A stretch of DNA of 42,919 bases from Phycisphaerae bacterium (GTDB lineage Bacteria; Planctomycetota; Phycisphaerae; Phycisphaerales; SM1A02). Below the pieces are notes generated by a model. The model was not told the origin of the DNA, did no database searches, and worked only from the letters and a program-made list of their open reading frames with translations. This document shows, one piece after another, positions 30,556 through 38,830 of the stretch; the stretch's first letter is position 1; each line of letters starts with the position of its first letter. The position numbers and the translations under genes are program-made. The stretch lies in contig PKCS01000038.1 of assembly GCA_002862305.1 (NCBI GenBank), positions 1 to 42,919 of the forward strand, written 5' to 3'.

Positions 30556-31779
30556 ATGATTCGAGCCGGACAAGGAGTGGCACTGCTGACGATCGCCCTG
30601 CTCGTGGTGGGGGTCCTGATGGTGAACTCCACCGGACTGGTCGTCGAGTCGACCGCGCCACCGATCGACCACGCCACCGTCTTCCTGGGGGCTCCGGCCA
30701 TCCACGCGATGCTGGCGGTCGCCGCCCTGGCCGCGGGGGCCTACTTCCCGGTCCGGCGGCTGGGTGAGTCCCGGCGGGGCCTGGCGAGCCTCGCCCCGAT
30801 GCTCTTCCTGCTCGGACTCGTCATTCTGCTCTTCGCCTGGGTCCCCTCGGTCGGCCGATCGATGAACGCCTCGAGCCGCTGGGTCGAGCTGTTCGGGGTC
30901 CGATTCCAGGCCAGCGAACTCATCAAGTGGACGTTGCCCGTCCTGCTTGCCTGGTGGGCCACCCGGCCCGGCGTGGACCTTCGTAGGTTCTGGAAGGTCC
31001 TCCTGCCCATGCTCCTCCTGGTGGGGCTGGTCGGGGTGACCATCGCCATCGAGGACCTGGGCACCGCATTCCTCGTCGTCTGCGTGGCCCTTCTCGTCCT
31101 CGTCGCCGCCGGAGCCCGACTCGTGCACCTGCTGCTCCTTGCGCCCCTTGGACTGCTCGGCCTGGCCGCCGGCGTGCTGGCCGAACCCTACCGCGTCCAG
31201 AGGCTGATCACCTTCCTCGACCCCTATGCCGATCCCGAACGTTCGGGCTGGCACATCATCCAGTCCCTGCGGGCGATCTCCGGCGGGGGCCTCTTCGGCC
31301 GGGGACTCGGGGCAGGCGAACAGAAGTTCGACCTCGTCTCCGACACCACCGACTTCATCTTCTCGATCATCTGCGAGGAACTCGGGCTGCTCGGGGCGGG
31401 CCTGGTGATCGTCGCCTTCGCCTCCCTGATCTGGTGCGGTCTCTCCATCCTGACCCGCCCCTCGGCGGCTCGCCCCGGGGATGGCGATGGCGGGGAGGAC
31501 CCCGATCGCTTCCTGCGCCTCCTCGGTTTCGGGATCCTCTTCACGGTCGGGGGCCAGGCCCTGTTCAACCTCCTGGTCGCCACCGCCCTGATCCCCACGA
31601 AGGGAATCGCCCTGCCCCTGGTCAGCCGAGGCGGGACGGGCTGGATCCTGACCTCGCTCTTCCTCGGCCTGTTGATCTCGATCGACCGGACCCTCTCGGC
31701 CCCCGCTGCGGTCCGGGACGGGCACCCAGTACCCCGGGGAACCGATCCAGGTCCCCTCGCCGGGACCGTCGGCCAATGA
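30556..31779 (+). CDS. ftsW: FtsW/RodA/SpoVE-family lipid II polymerase, FtsW-like
   Basis: A 407-residue SEDS membrane protein that polymerises lipid II into glycan strands. About ten hydrophobic segments are visible. Family elements include ASSRWVELFGVRFQASELIK, IAIEDLGTAFLV, the segment RLITFLDPYADPERSGWHII, GGGLFGRGLGAGEQKFD, TTDFIFSIICEELGLLGAG and the end region PTKGIALPLVSRGGTGWI, where most FtsW proteins have S-Y-G-G-S. Adjacency and four-base overlap (ATGA) with murG favour FtsW over RodA. The C-terminus is extended by about 30 Pro/Gly/Arg-rich residues. No strong Shine-Dalgarno sequence is seen. Confidence 0.9.
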   Translation: MIRAGQGVALLTIALLVVGVLMVNSTGLVVESTAPPIDHATVFLGAPAIHAMLAVAALAAGAYFPVRRLGESRRGLASLAPMLFLLGLVILLFAWVPSVGRSMNASSRWVELFGVRFQASELIKWTLPVLLAWWATRPGVDLRRFWKVLLPMLLLVGLVGVTIAIEDLGTAFLVVCVALLVLVAAGARLVHLLLLAPLGLLGLAAGVLAEPYRVQRLITFLDPYADPERSGWHIIQSLRAISGGGLFGRGLGAGEQKFDLVSDTTDFIFSIICEELGLLGAGLVIVAFASLIWCGLSILTRPSAARPGDGDGGEDPDRFLRLLGFGILFTVGGQALFNLLVATALIPTKGIALPLVSRGGTGWILTSLFLGLLISIDRTLSAPAAVRDGHPVPRGTDPGPLAGTVGQ

Positions 31780-32891
31780 CCACGTCCGTCATCCTCGCCG
31801 GTGGGGGGTCGGGCGGACACCTCAGCCCCGGACTGGCGGTGGCGGAGCGCCTCCACTCGCTCTCTCCCGAGACCCCGGTGCATTTCGCCTGTTCGGACCG
31901 GCCCATCGACCGGCTCATGCTGGAGTCCGCCGGCGCCTCGTTCACGCCCATCAGGTCCACCCCCTTCTCGATCAGGCCGGTCGGGCTGGTCCGGTTCGTC
32001 CGTGGCCTCGCCCGCGGCACGCGCGAGTCCGCCGAGGTGCTGCGGAGCCACCAGGCCGGCGTGGTGCTCGCACTGGGTGGCTTCGTGAGCGCCCCGGTCG
32101 TCCGGGCGGCCCGCTCCCTCGGCATCCCGGCCTTCCTGCTCAACCTTGACGTGGTCCCCGGCCGAGCCAACCGGTGGGTGGCCGGGCGAGCGCAGCGGGT
32201 CTACACGGCGCTGCCGCTCGGGGCGGGGCAGGTCCTCCCCAACCTCGCGGGGCAGGTGGACTTCCCGATCAGGCGGGCCGCCATCGCACCGGCGGATCCG
32301 GCAACCTGTCGTGAGCGGCTCGGGCTCGCCCCCGAGAAACCCACCCTCCTGGTCACCGGGGCCTCCCAGGGTGCCTCCTCGCTCAACCAGCTGATGATTC
32401 GCTTCGTGGCCGAGCGCCCAGGCGCACTGGAGGGGTGGCAGGTCCTCCACCTGAGCGGACCTGCCGATCGGTCCGCCCTCGAGGACGCCTACCGAACCGC
32501 GGGGATCGATTCGGTGGTGCTGGAGTTCATCGACCAGATGGGACTTGCCTGGGGGGCGGCGGAACTCGCGGTGTCCAGGGCCGGCGCGAACTCGGTCGCG
32601 GAAGTGGCGCTCAACCGGATCCCGGCCATCTTCGCGCCGTACCCATGGCACAAGGACCTGCACCAGGAGCACAACGCGCGGCCGCTGGTCGAGGTGGGAT
32701 CCGCACGTCTCGAGCGGGACCTCGTCGACCCGGATGAGAACCTGTCGACGATCGGTCGAGCCCTGAGGGAGCTGCTGCTGGATCCCGAGGCACGGAATCG
32801 CATGCGGGACGCCTCCGGCGCCCTGCCCTCCTCGGACGGAGCGAGCCAGGTCGCCGAGCTCCTGCTCTCGGCCCTCGCCCGAGGTGCTTGA
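31776..32891 (+). CDS. murG: UDP-N-acetylglucosamine--MurNAc-(pentapeptide) pyrophosphoryl-undecaprenol GlcNAc transferase
   Basis: A 371-residue GT28 enzyme that makes lipid II from lipid I on the inner face of the cytoplasmic membrane. The N-terminal glycine-rich loop ILAGGGSGGHLSPGLAVAERL, the second loop ALGGFVSAPVVRAAR, the hinge LLVTGASQGASSLNQL, and the donor site AELAVSRAGANSVAEVALN with IPAIFAPYPWHKDLHQEHNARPL are all present. The open frame extends back to 31434, but the ATG at 31776, overlapping the ftsW stop, gives the standard N-terminus. It would be translationally coupled to ftsW. It converges with the M42 peptidase gene, with seven bases between the stops. Confidence 0.96.
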   Translation: MTTSVILAGGGSGGHLSPGLAVAERLHSLSPETPVHFACSDRPIDRLMLESAGASFTPIRSTPFSIRPVGLVRFVRGLARGTRESAEVLRSHQAGVVLALGGFVSAPVVRAARSLGIPAFLLNLDVVPGRANRWVAGRAQRVYTALPLGAGQVLPNLAGQVDFPIRRAAIAPADPATCRERLGLAPEKPTLLVTGASQGASSLNQLMIRFVAERPGALEGWQVLHLSGPADRSALEDAYRTAGIDSVVLEFIDQMGLAWGAAELAVSRAGANSVAEVALNRIPAIFAPYPWHKDLHQEHNARPLVEVGSARLERDLVDPDENLSTIGRALRELLLDPEARNRMRDASGALPSSDGASQVAELLLSALARGA

Positions 32892-32898
32892 GCGACGT

Positions 32899-33972
32899 TC
32901 AGCTGCAGTTCGCCAGCCAGGCGGCCAGCAGGTCGACCGACGCCTCGAGGTCACCCTTGTGCGCGGATTCCGTCACGGTGTGGATGTATCGGGTGCCGCA
33001 GGTCAGGGCGACGCACCGAGCCCCCCGTCCGGACTTCTGGATCGCAGCTCCGTCCTGCCCGCCCAGCGGCAGGATCGCCCGCTGGTAGGGGATCTTGTAC
33101 TTGCGGGCGGTGGCGCAGAAATCGTCGACGAGTTCGTGCTGGGAGATCATCGAGCCATCCTGCACGAGGACGGCGGTCCCGTCCCCTCGGCGGGTGACCC
33201 GCTGGTCCGACGGTATCCCCGGGGTGTCGCAGCAGAGGGTGACGTCCAATCCGATGCCGATGTCCGCCTGCACCTGGTTGGCCGCGACCTGGGCGCCTCG
33301 AAGACCGACCTCCTCCTGAGTGGTGAAGGCCACCACGATCTCGCATTCGTGGGTGCCCAGGACCCCGCGCGCCTTCTCGATCTTCCTGATCGCCTCGATG
33401 GCCATGTAGCAGGCGATGCGGTTGTCGAGGGCCTTGGAGACCACCGCCTCCGGTTGTTCGATGAACGGTTCGTGCATGACCACGAAGTCGCCGATCCGGA
33501 CCTTCTTGGAGACCTCCTTGGCGGGCATCCCGAGGTCGATGAAGAACTCGTTGATCGCCGGGACCTTCTTGCGGTCCTCCGGGGTGGCGATGTGCACGGG
33601 GCGGCCTCCGGGATTCATGGCCCCCAGGAAGTCCCCCTTCGAGGTGCACACCATCACCCGACGCGAGAACAGGTTCCTAGGATCGAACCCACCCGCCGGG
33701 TTGACCCAGAGGTGGCCTGATTCATCGATGTGACGCACGTAGAAACCGATCTCGTCCATGTGCGCGGCGATCAGGACGCGCTTGGGCTTGCGGCTCCCGG
33801 TCTTCTTCTTCGTCGGTTTGCGGGTGCAGATCAGCGAGCCCATGGCATCCGTGGTGGTGGTATCGAAGAGTCCCTTGACCTCCTTCTTGATCAGGGCGCG
33901 AACCCGCTCCTCCCGGCCGGGGATTCCTGGTACTTCGCAGAGTCGCTTGAGCAGATCGAGGTCGAGGGACAT
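32899..33972 (-). CDS. M42-family metallo-aminopeptidase (FrvX/glutamyl aminopeptidase-like)
   Basis: A 357-residue co-catalytic zinc peptidase, normally a dodecameric cytoplasmic aminopeptidase finishing peptide breakdown. Candidate metal and catalytic residues are all present: H71 in IAAHMDEIG with D73, D183 in SKALDNRIACY, E220 and E221 in TTQEEVGLRGA, D243 in GIGLDVTL and H331 in GTRYIHTVTE. The PDZ-like/tetrahedral domain inserted between H71 and D183 is of normal size. A GTG at 33984 extends the frame by four residues, but the ATG at 33972 has GGAG seven bases upstream. The neighbouring peptide-type importer (3383-11290) is distant, so a functional link is only speculative. Confidence 0.93.
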   Translation of the reverse strand: MSLDLDLLKRLCEVPGIPGREERVRALIKKEVKGLFDTTTTDAMGSLICTRKPTKKKTGSRKPKRVLIAAHMDEIGFYVRHIDESGHLWVNPAGGFDPRNLFSRRVMVCTSKGDFLGAMNPGGRPVHIATPEDRKKVPAINEFFIDLGMPAKEVSKKVRIGDFVVMHEPFIEQPEAVVSKALDNRIACYMAIEAIRKIEKARGVLGTHECEIVVAFTTQEEVGLRGAQVAANQVQADIGIGLDVTLCCDTPGIPSDQRVTRRGDGTAVLVQDGSMISQHELVDDFCATARKYKIPYQRAILPLGGQDGAAIQKSGRGARCVALTCGTRYIHTVTESAHKGDLEASVDLLAAWLANCS

Positions 33973-34064
33973 GGGTATCTCCACGGGTTTGAAATTGCCC
34001 CCCGGTCCGCTGGACGGGGGTGAAACAGTCTAGAATAGCCGCCACGCACCGCGAGAGGACAGCC

Positions 34065-35315
34065 ATGCTCCGCTTTGATTCCCCACTACGCATCCAGCAC
34101 GAGGAATGGTCCGCCCTGCAGACCCGCCTGCTCGAGGAGCGCCTCCGGGAGGCCTCGGCGGGCACCCCGACCCCCCCGGTCGCCCCCCAGAGGTTCGAGG
34201 TGAACTACCTGCCCTACGGACCCCAGGGCGAATCCGGCGCCAGCTGCGAGATCGTCTCGAGTTACGGTCCGGTCGAGCTGGAGTACGCGAGCATTCGTCG
34301 GGACTGCGGCCTCTTCGACGCCTCCCACCGCGCCCTCATCCAGCTGTCCGGTTCCGAACGACTCGACTTCCTGGACCGGATGCTGACCCAGAAGATCGCG
34401 GACCTCGCGCCAGGATCGGTGACCCGGTCGTTCTGGCTGAACCGGAAGGGGAGGATCGTCGCCGACCTGCTCGTCGCCAACCTCGAGGACCGGACCATCC
34501 TCGAGATGGACGTGCATGCCGCCGAAGCCACCTTCACCTCGCTCGACGCATTCCTCTTCACCGAGGACGTCGAGATGAAGCCCCTCCAGGACTCGCACGT
34601 CGAACTCCAGCTCCACGGCCCACAGGCGCTGGTGGTGTTGGCCGAACTCGTCGAGACCGGTGACCCGCCGGGGCCCCAGGGCGCCTCGCTGGTCACCATG
34701 CGCGGGCACGAGGTGGTGCTCATCCGGACCGACGAGACGGGCGAACCCGGACTGGACCTGATCTGCGAGCGATCCGCCGCGGTCGATGTCTGGAACCACC
34801 TGCTCTCGTGGACCGCCCCGGGCAACAAGCGGGGCATTCGTCCCATCGGGTGGGAGGCCTACAACGTGGGACGGGTGGAAGGCGGCACGCCGCTGTTCAA
34901 CATCGACTTCGGAAGTGATTCCCTGCCCCACGAGACCGGGGTCGTCGAGGAGCGCGTCCACTTCAGCAAGGGCTGCTACCTGGGACAGGAGTTGGTGGCG
35001 CGGATGCACAACCTCGGCCAGCCGAAGCAGATCCTCCGGGCCGTCGACTTCGACAACGACCGACTGCCCGTCTCGGGGACCCAGGTCTTCGCCTCGCTGC
35101 CGGGTGCGGACGGCACCCCGCAGATGGGGCCCGAGGTCGGGATGATCACCAGCAGCACCATCTCCCCGTTGCTCGGGGCCGTCCCGATCGCGTTCGCGAT
35201 GCTGCGGTACGACTACGCCGAGGAATCCTCCCAGCTGTACGTCGCGGCCGAGGGGCAGCCCGGCCTGGCCACGGTGCGCCCGGGGCTCAGTTTCCTCCCC
35301 GGGAAGACCCCATGA
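34065..35315 (+). CDS. Folate-binding YgfZ/GcvT-like protein
   Basis: A 416-residue protein related to the glycine-cleavage T-protein and to YgfZ, which assists maintenance of iron-sulfur enzymes such as MiaB. The T-protein fold is seen in YASIRRDCGLFDASHRALIQLSG, LDFLDRMLTQKIADLAPG, IRPIGWEAYNVGRVEGGTP and the YgfZ/CAF17 hallmark KGCYLGQELVARMHN (K302-E309, with C304). That hallmark favours YgfZ over GcvT; other glycine-cleavage genes are absent. The frame is open from 34020, but the ATG at 34065 has GAGAGGA just upstream. The stop overlaps the next small gene in ATGA. The N-terminal 60 residues are longer than usual. Confidence 0.88.
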   Translation: MLRFDSPLRIQHEEWSALQTRLLEERLREASAGTPTPPVAPQRFEVNYLPYGPQGESGASCEIVSSYGPVELEYASIRRDCGLFDASHRALIQLSGSERLDFLDRMLTQKIADLAPGSVTRSFWLNRKGRIVADLLVANLEDRTILEMDVHAAEATFTSLDAFLFTEDVEMKPLQDSHVELQLHGPQALVVLAELVETGDPPGPQGASLVTMRGHEVVLIRTDETGEPGLDLICERSAAVDVWNHLLSWTAPGNKRGIRPIGWEAYNVGRVEGGTPLFNIDFGSDSLPHETGVVEERVHFSKGCYLGQELVARMHNLGQPKQILRAVDFDNDRLPVSGTQVFASLPGADGTPQMGPEVGMITSSTISPLLGAVPIAFAMLRYDYAEESSQLYVAAEGQPGLATVRPGLSFLPGKTP

Positions 35316-35530
35316 ACGGGACCACCTTCCGAACTTCGATGGTCCCGACGAGCCCGGGCCCCGCGGATGCCGGCTTCGCCTTCACGCCGGAGGTGGGGCT
35401 GCTGCTCCTGGGGATCCTGGCGACCGTGCTGGTCGCCGGGATATTCATCTGGTTGCTTCGGGGGATGATCCGGGAGGACGCCCGGGAGCGGCGGGCCGAG
35501 GACGATCGCTCCGGTGGTGGATCCCGATGA
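35312..35530 (+). CDS. Small single-pass membrane protein
   Basis: A 72-residue protein with one membrane span (about residues 28-50, GLLLLGILATVLVAGIFIWLL) and a charged C-terminal tail (REDARERRAEDD). No family is recognised. Four-base ATGA overlaps with both the upstream YgfZ-like gene and the downstream HMG-CoA lyase gene argue that it is a real, co-translated gene. It may be a small membrane anchor or an assembly factor; nothing in the sequence decides. Confidence 0.7.
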   Translation: MNGTTFRTSMVPTSPGPADAGFAFTPEVGLLLLGILATVLVAGIFIWLLRGMIREDARERRAEDDRSGGGSR

Positions 35531-36432
35531 GTCAGCCGAGCGGTGAATTCGTCCGGGTGTGCGAGGTCGGACCTCGCGACGGCCTCCAGAACGAACCCGC
35601 ACGGCTCGAGCTCGCGGACAAGATCGACTTCGTGAACGACCTCTCCGAGTGCGGTTTCCCCGAGATCGAGGTGGGCAGCTTCGTGCGTCCCGACCGCGTG
35701 CCGCAGCTGGCGGACACCCTGGAGGTCTTCAACGGGATCGATCGCAGGCCGGGGATCACCTACTCCGCCCTGGTTCCGAACCTTCGAGGGCTGGACCGGG
35801 CCCTCGAGGCCGGGGTCGACAAGATCGCGGTGTTCACCTCCGCGACCGAGGGATTCGCCGAGGCCAACATCGGCTGCTCCATCAACCGATCCCTGGAGCT
35901 CTTCGGGGAGGTCGTGGCCGGGGCCGCCCGCGAGGGACTCCCGGTGCGTGCCTACGTGAGTTGCGTGATCAGCTGCCCCTACGACGGACCGACCCCCGTC
36001 GAGGACGTGCGTTCGGTCTGCGAGCGGCTCGCGGCACTCGGGGTCGATGAACTCGACCTCGGCGACACCATCGGCACCGCGACTCCGGAGGCCGTCACTC
36101 GCCTCTACGAGGGACTGGGCCCGGACCTCGAACCCTCGCGCACGGTCCTCCACCTCCACGACACCAACGGCGAGGCGCTGGCCTGTGCGGGCCGTGCCCT
36201 CGATCTCGGCGTTCGTTCGTTCGACGCGGCCTGTGGCGGCCTGGGTGGTTGTCCGTACGCCCCCGGGGCCTCCGGGAACCTCGCCACGGAGGCACTGGCT
36301 CGGTTGATCGAGGAGCGTGGATTCACCAGTGGCCTCGACCGGAGCGCGATCCGGGACCTGGGGCAGCGGATGCGTCGACTGCTCGGCACCGATGGCGGGG
36401 GCGGCGCGGAGCCACCCACGTCCCCGGACTAG
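35527..36432 (+). CDS. Hydroxymethylglutaryl-CoA lyase
   Basis: A 301-residue TIM-barrel lyase that splits HMG-CoA to acetoacetate and acetyl-CoA, the last step of leucine catabolism. Catalytic residues are R17 and D18 in EVGPRDGLQNE, the metal ligands H209 and H211 in VLHLHDTNGEAL, and C242 in GGLGGCPYAPGASGN. EIEVGSFVRPDRVPQLADT and IGCSINRSLE complete the signature. MvaB/YngG-like proteins of this length are common in bacteria. It is the last gene of a three-gene overlapping operon; the operon's other genes do not point to leucine breakdown. Its stop codon overlaps that of the convergent gene within CTAG. Confidence 0.94.
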   Translation: MSQPSGEFVRVCEVGPRDGLQNEPARLELADKIDFVNDLSECGFPEIEVGSFVRPDRVPQLADTLEVFNGIDRRPGITYSALVPNLRGLDRALEAGVDKIAVFTSATEGFAEANIGCSINRSLELFGEVVAGAAREGLPVRAYVSCVISCPYDGPTPVEDVRSVCERLAALGVDELDLGDTIGTATPEAVTRLYEGLGPDLEPSRTVLHLHDTNGEALACAGRALDLGVRSFDAACGGLGGCPYAPGASGNLATEALARLIEERGFTSGLDRSAIRDLGQRMRRLLGTDGGGGAEPPTSPD

Positions 36433-37277
36433 TCTCCCGCCGCGCGCTCGGGAAGGCCCCAGCGCCCGCTGACCCGCTCCGAGCCCCGGACCTCGACCTC
36501 GTAGATCGTCCGCTCGACCTGGGCGGCCCATCGTCCCTTGCGTCGACGCACGGGCACCACCCGAAGCCGGTCCCCCTCCAGCACGACCGCGCGTGGTCGC
36601 GCCGGGGACTGGAACGCTCCGGTGTTGATCACCGTGGGTCTGGCCCCGCCCGAGACCTGGGCCCGGTGGGTATGGCCGACCACCAGGAAGTCCGCCTTCG
36701 GGAAGAAGGTGCTCGCGAAGTCCCTCGCCAGCCGATTGGCGCGTCGCCAGTAGTCGAGGATGTGGATGATCGCCCGTGGTTTCACGAGGATCGAGAGGGG
36801 GGTGCTGAACGTCGGGCACTCCGACTCGAGGGCCCACTCCGCCATGGCGGCCGCGCGGGCGGCCTCGAAACGGTCCTCGACGGATTCGACTTCGTTTCCC
36901 TGGGCCTCCCTGGCCTCCAGCCATGCCTGCTCCAGCAGGCTGGCATGCCTCGACCAGGGTGCGATCCTGCGGGTGAAGGCGTCGCCATGCGTGACGATGA
37001 TCCGATCCTCCGCGAACCCCAGTGCCCGGAGCGGGGTGATCTCCGGATCATGGTTGCCCCCCAGGAGCTCGAGTTCGGTTCCCAGCGTCTCCGCATCCGC
37101 CTGCAGCTCGCCCAGGCGACGCCGGGATTCCGCGGCCAGCCCCGGATGGTGGAGCTCCGCGAGATCTCCGTTGACCACCAGGCGGTCGCACTGGTGCAGC
37201 AGCGCCTCGAGCGGCCTGCCGGTGTCCATCCTCCCCCTGGGGAGGTGCACGTCCGAGATGATCAATGTGCGGCCCAT
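36429..37277 (-). CDS. Calcineurin-like metallophosphoesterase
   Basis: A 282-residue phosphoesterase whose five metal-binding blocks are visible: D9 and H11 in IISDVHLPRG, GD in LVVNGDLAEL (D41), GNHDPE (N78, H79), the H in VTHGDAF, and GHTHRAQ. An Arg/Ala/Glu-rich helical insertion (about 115-175) sits between blocks. The architecture resembles UDP-2,3-diacylglucosamine hydrolase (LpxH)-like or YfcE-like enzymes, but no lipid A genes are nearby. It is downstream of the GGDEF gene by 41 bases, probably in the same operon, so it could act on a nucleotide second messenger; that is speculation. Confidence 0.88.
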   Translation of the reverse strand: MGRTLIISDVHLPRGRMDTGRPLEALLHQCDRLVVNGDLAELHHPGLAAESRRRLGELQADAETLGTELELLGGNHDPEITPLRALGFAEDRIIVTHGDAFTRRIAPWSRHASLLEQAWLEAREAQGNEVESVEDRFEAARAAAMAEWALESECPTFSTPLSILVKPRAIIHILDYWRRANRLARDFASTFFPKADFLVVGHTHRAQVSGGARPTVINTGAFQSPARPRAVVLEGDRLRVVPVRRRKGRWAAQVERTIYEVEVRGSERVSGRWGLPERAAGD

Positions 37278-37318
37278 CGAGGGTTCCTTCGGCCTTCACG
37301 GGCCCCGGGCTTCACCCT

Positions 37319-38830
37319 TCAGGCCTGGTCGGGGTCGGAACCGGCGTCGTCCTCGGTCTTCGGCCCGAAGGTGATGACGTTCTTCCCCGATCGCTTGCTC
37401 CTGAGCGCCAGACGGTCCGCCGCGGTCAGGAGCTCCCTCGTGGTGCGTCCATCCCACGGATAGGTGACCAGCCCCGCGGAGATCGAGAGGGTCTCCTTCG
37501 CATCCACCCCGATCTGGGGCAGCCTCAGGCTTCCGACCTGCTGCTGGAACCGTTCGGCGATCTTCTCGATCGAGTCCGGTGGCTGCGAGCCCCGCGACCT
37601 TGGTCCCGATCGATCCGCGAACACCACCACGAACTCGTCCCCCCCGACCCGGAACACGTGGTCGCCCCGGCGGATGACCGACCTCAGCAACCGAACCGTC
37701 TCCCGGAGGACGTGGTCACCGGCCTCGTGCCCGAATCGGTCGTTGTACCGCTTGAAGTCATCGATGTCGAAGCACATCACCGTGACCGCCGCCAGCTCCT
37801 CCCGGGCCGACTCGAGCACCGTGTCGAGTATCTGCTCCAGCGCACGACGGTTGCCGGCACCCGTCAGGTGGTCGGTCCAGGCCATCTGCTCGAGTTGCTC
37901 GAACTGCCCGCCCAGCACGATCCAGTGGGACAACCACTCCATCCACGTCTGCAGCTGCGTCCGGTCCTCGGGCCGTTCGTGGACCAGGTGCCCCAGCAGC
38001 CGTTCGCCGGAGGGGATCGGCAGGGCCAGTCCCGCGCGGACCGCCTCGGCCAGGGGCCCGGAGGCCTCGCTTCCCGACGGCTCGTCCGGGAGGAAGCACA
38101 GCCCGTTGGTTCCCAGTTCAGCCTGGAGGATGTCCAGCGCGCACTCCACCACGTCGCCACCGGACATCAGCGTCCTGATCAGTCGCACGTCACGCTCACC
38201 GGGCCCTCGATCGGCACCCGGCAGCCTGCCGCCACGTCCCGAGGTGCCGACCGGGGAACCGGTCGTCCCGTGTTCCCGTGCCTTGCGCAGCACCCGTTCG
38301 ACTTCAGAGTGATCCTCGAGTGGGGGACCCTCCTCCCGACCCGGAGGCGATTCGACCGCGTCGCCGGCATCCGGCGTCCCCGGCTTCGCGTCGGCCTGCT
38401 CCCGGGACACGTCGGAAGCCGGGTTGCCGGGGTTGCCGACCATCCGACCGAGCTCCTCGATGTCGAGCGGGGCCCCGAGGACCCCCGCGAAACCGCTTGA
38501 AATCGCCCCGCTCCGATCCTCCTCCAGGGCATCGCGGTCCCGGTCTTCGAGGATCATGACCAGTCGGACCGCGGCATCCATGGTCCGGAAGGCGTTCACC
38601 ACGTCACGCCGGGCGAACGCGGGGCATTCACCAAGGATCACCGCGGAGATCGGTGATTCCAACGGGGCCGTCCCCGTGAGGTGGATCGCATCGAGCAAGG
38701 AGTCGACGGTCGTGAGCCCATCGCCCTCCAACCTTCGCTGGACGGATCGCACCACGTCATCGCTCAGCCCTTCCCTGATCAGGAGGGGTGCCGCACGCTG
38801 CAGACGAGGGTTGCGGTCGATGGCGGTCAT
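37319..38830 (-). CDS. GGDEF-domain diguanylate cyclase with N-terminal receiver-like and GAF-like regions
   Basis: A 503-residue protein that makes c-di-GMP from two GTP. The catalytic motif is FRVGGDEFVVVF (GGDEF 396-400), preceded by the product-inhibition I-site RRGD (387-390) and by DHLTGAGNRRALEQIL and CFDIDDFKRYNDRFGHEAGD. The N-terminal region (about 55-130) looks like a receiver domain that has lost key residues: its strand ISAVILGECPAFARR has no phospho-acceptor pattern and its end reads APLDIEEL where receivers have KPF. A disordered linker (130-215) and a GAF-like region (215-300) follow. The start overlaps the upstream hypothetical gene's stop by four bases. Likely to be soluble. 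Confidence 0.92.
   Translation of the reverse strand: MTAIDRNPRLQRAAPLLIREGLSDDVVRSVQRRLEGDGLTTVDSLLDAIHLTGTAPLESPISAVILGECPAFARRDVVNAFRTMDAAVRLVMILEDRDRDALEEDRSGAISSGFAGVLGAPLDIEELGRMVGNPGNPASDVSREQADAKPGTPDAGDAVESPPGREEGPPLEDHSEVERVLRKAREHGTTGSPVGTSGRGGRLPGADRGPGERDVRLIRTLMSGGDVVECALDILQAELGTNGLCFLPDEPSGSEASGPLAEAVRAGLALPIPSGERLLGHLVHERPEDRTQLQTWMEWLSHWIVLGGQFEQLEQMAWTDHLTGAGNRRALEQILDTVLESAREELAAVTVMCFDIDDFKRYNDRFGHEAGDHVLRETVRLLRSVIRRGDHVFRVGGDEFVVVFADRSGPRSRGSQPPDSIEKIAERFQQQVGSLRLPQIGVDAKETLSISAGLVTYPWDGRTTRELLTAADRLALRSKRSGKNVITFGPKTEDDAGSDPDQA

Noticed and set aside
32951-33649. Alternative minus-strand open frame inside the M42 peptidase gene.
   Set aside because: It is out of frame with the clearly conserved peptidase and is low-complexity Gly/Arg/Pro sequence.
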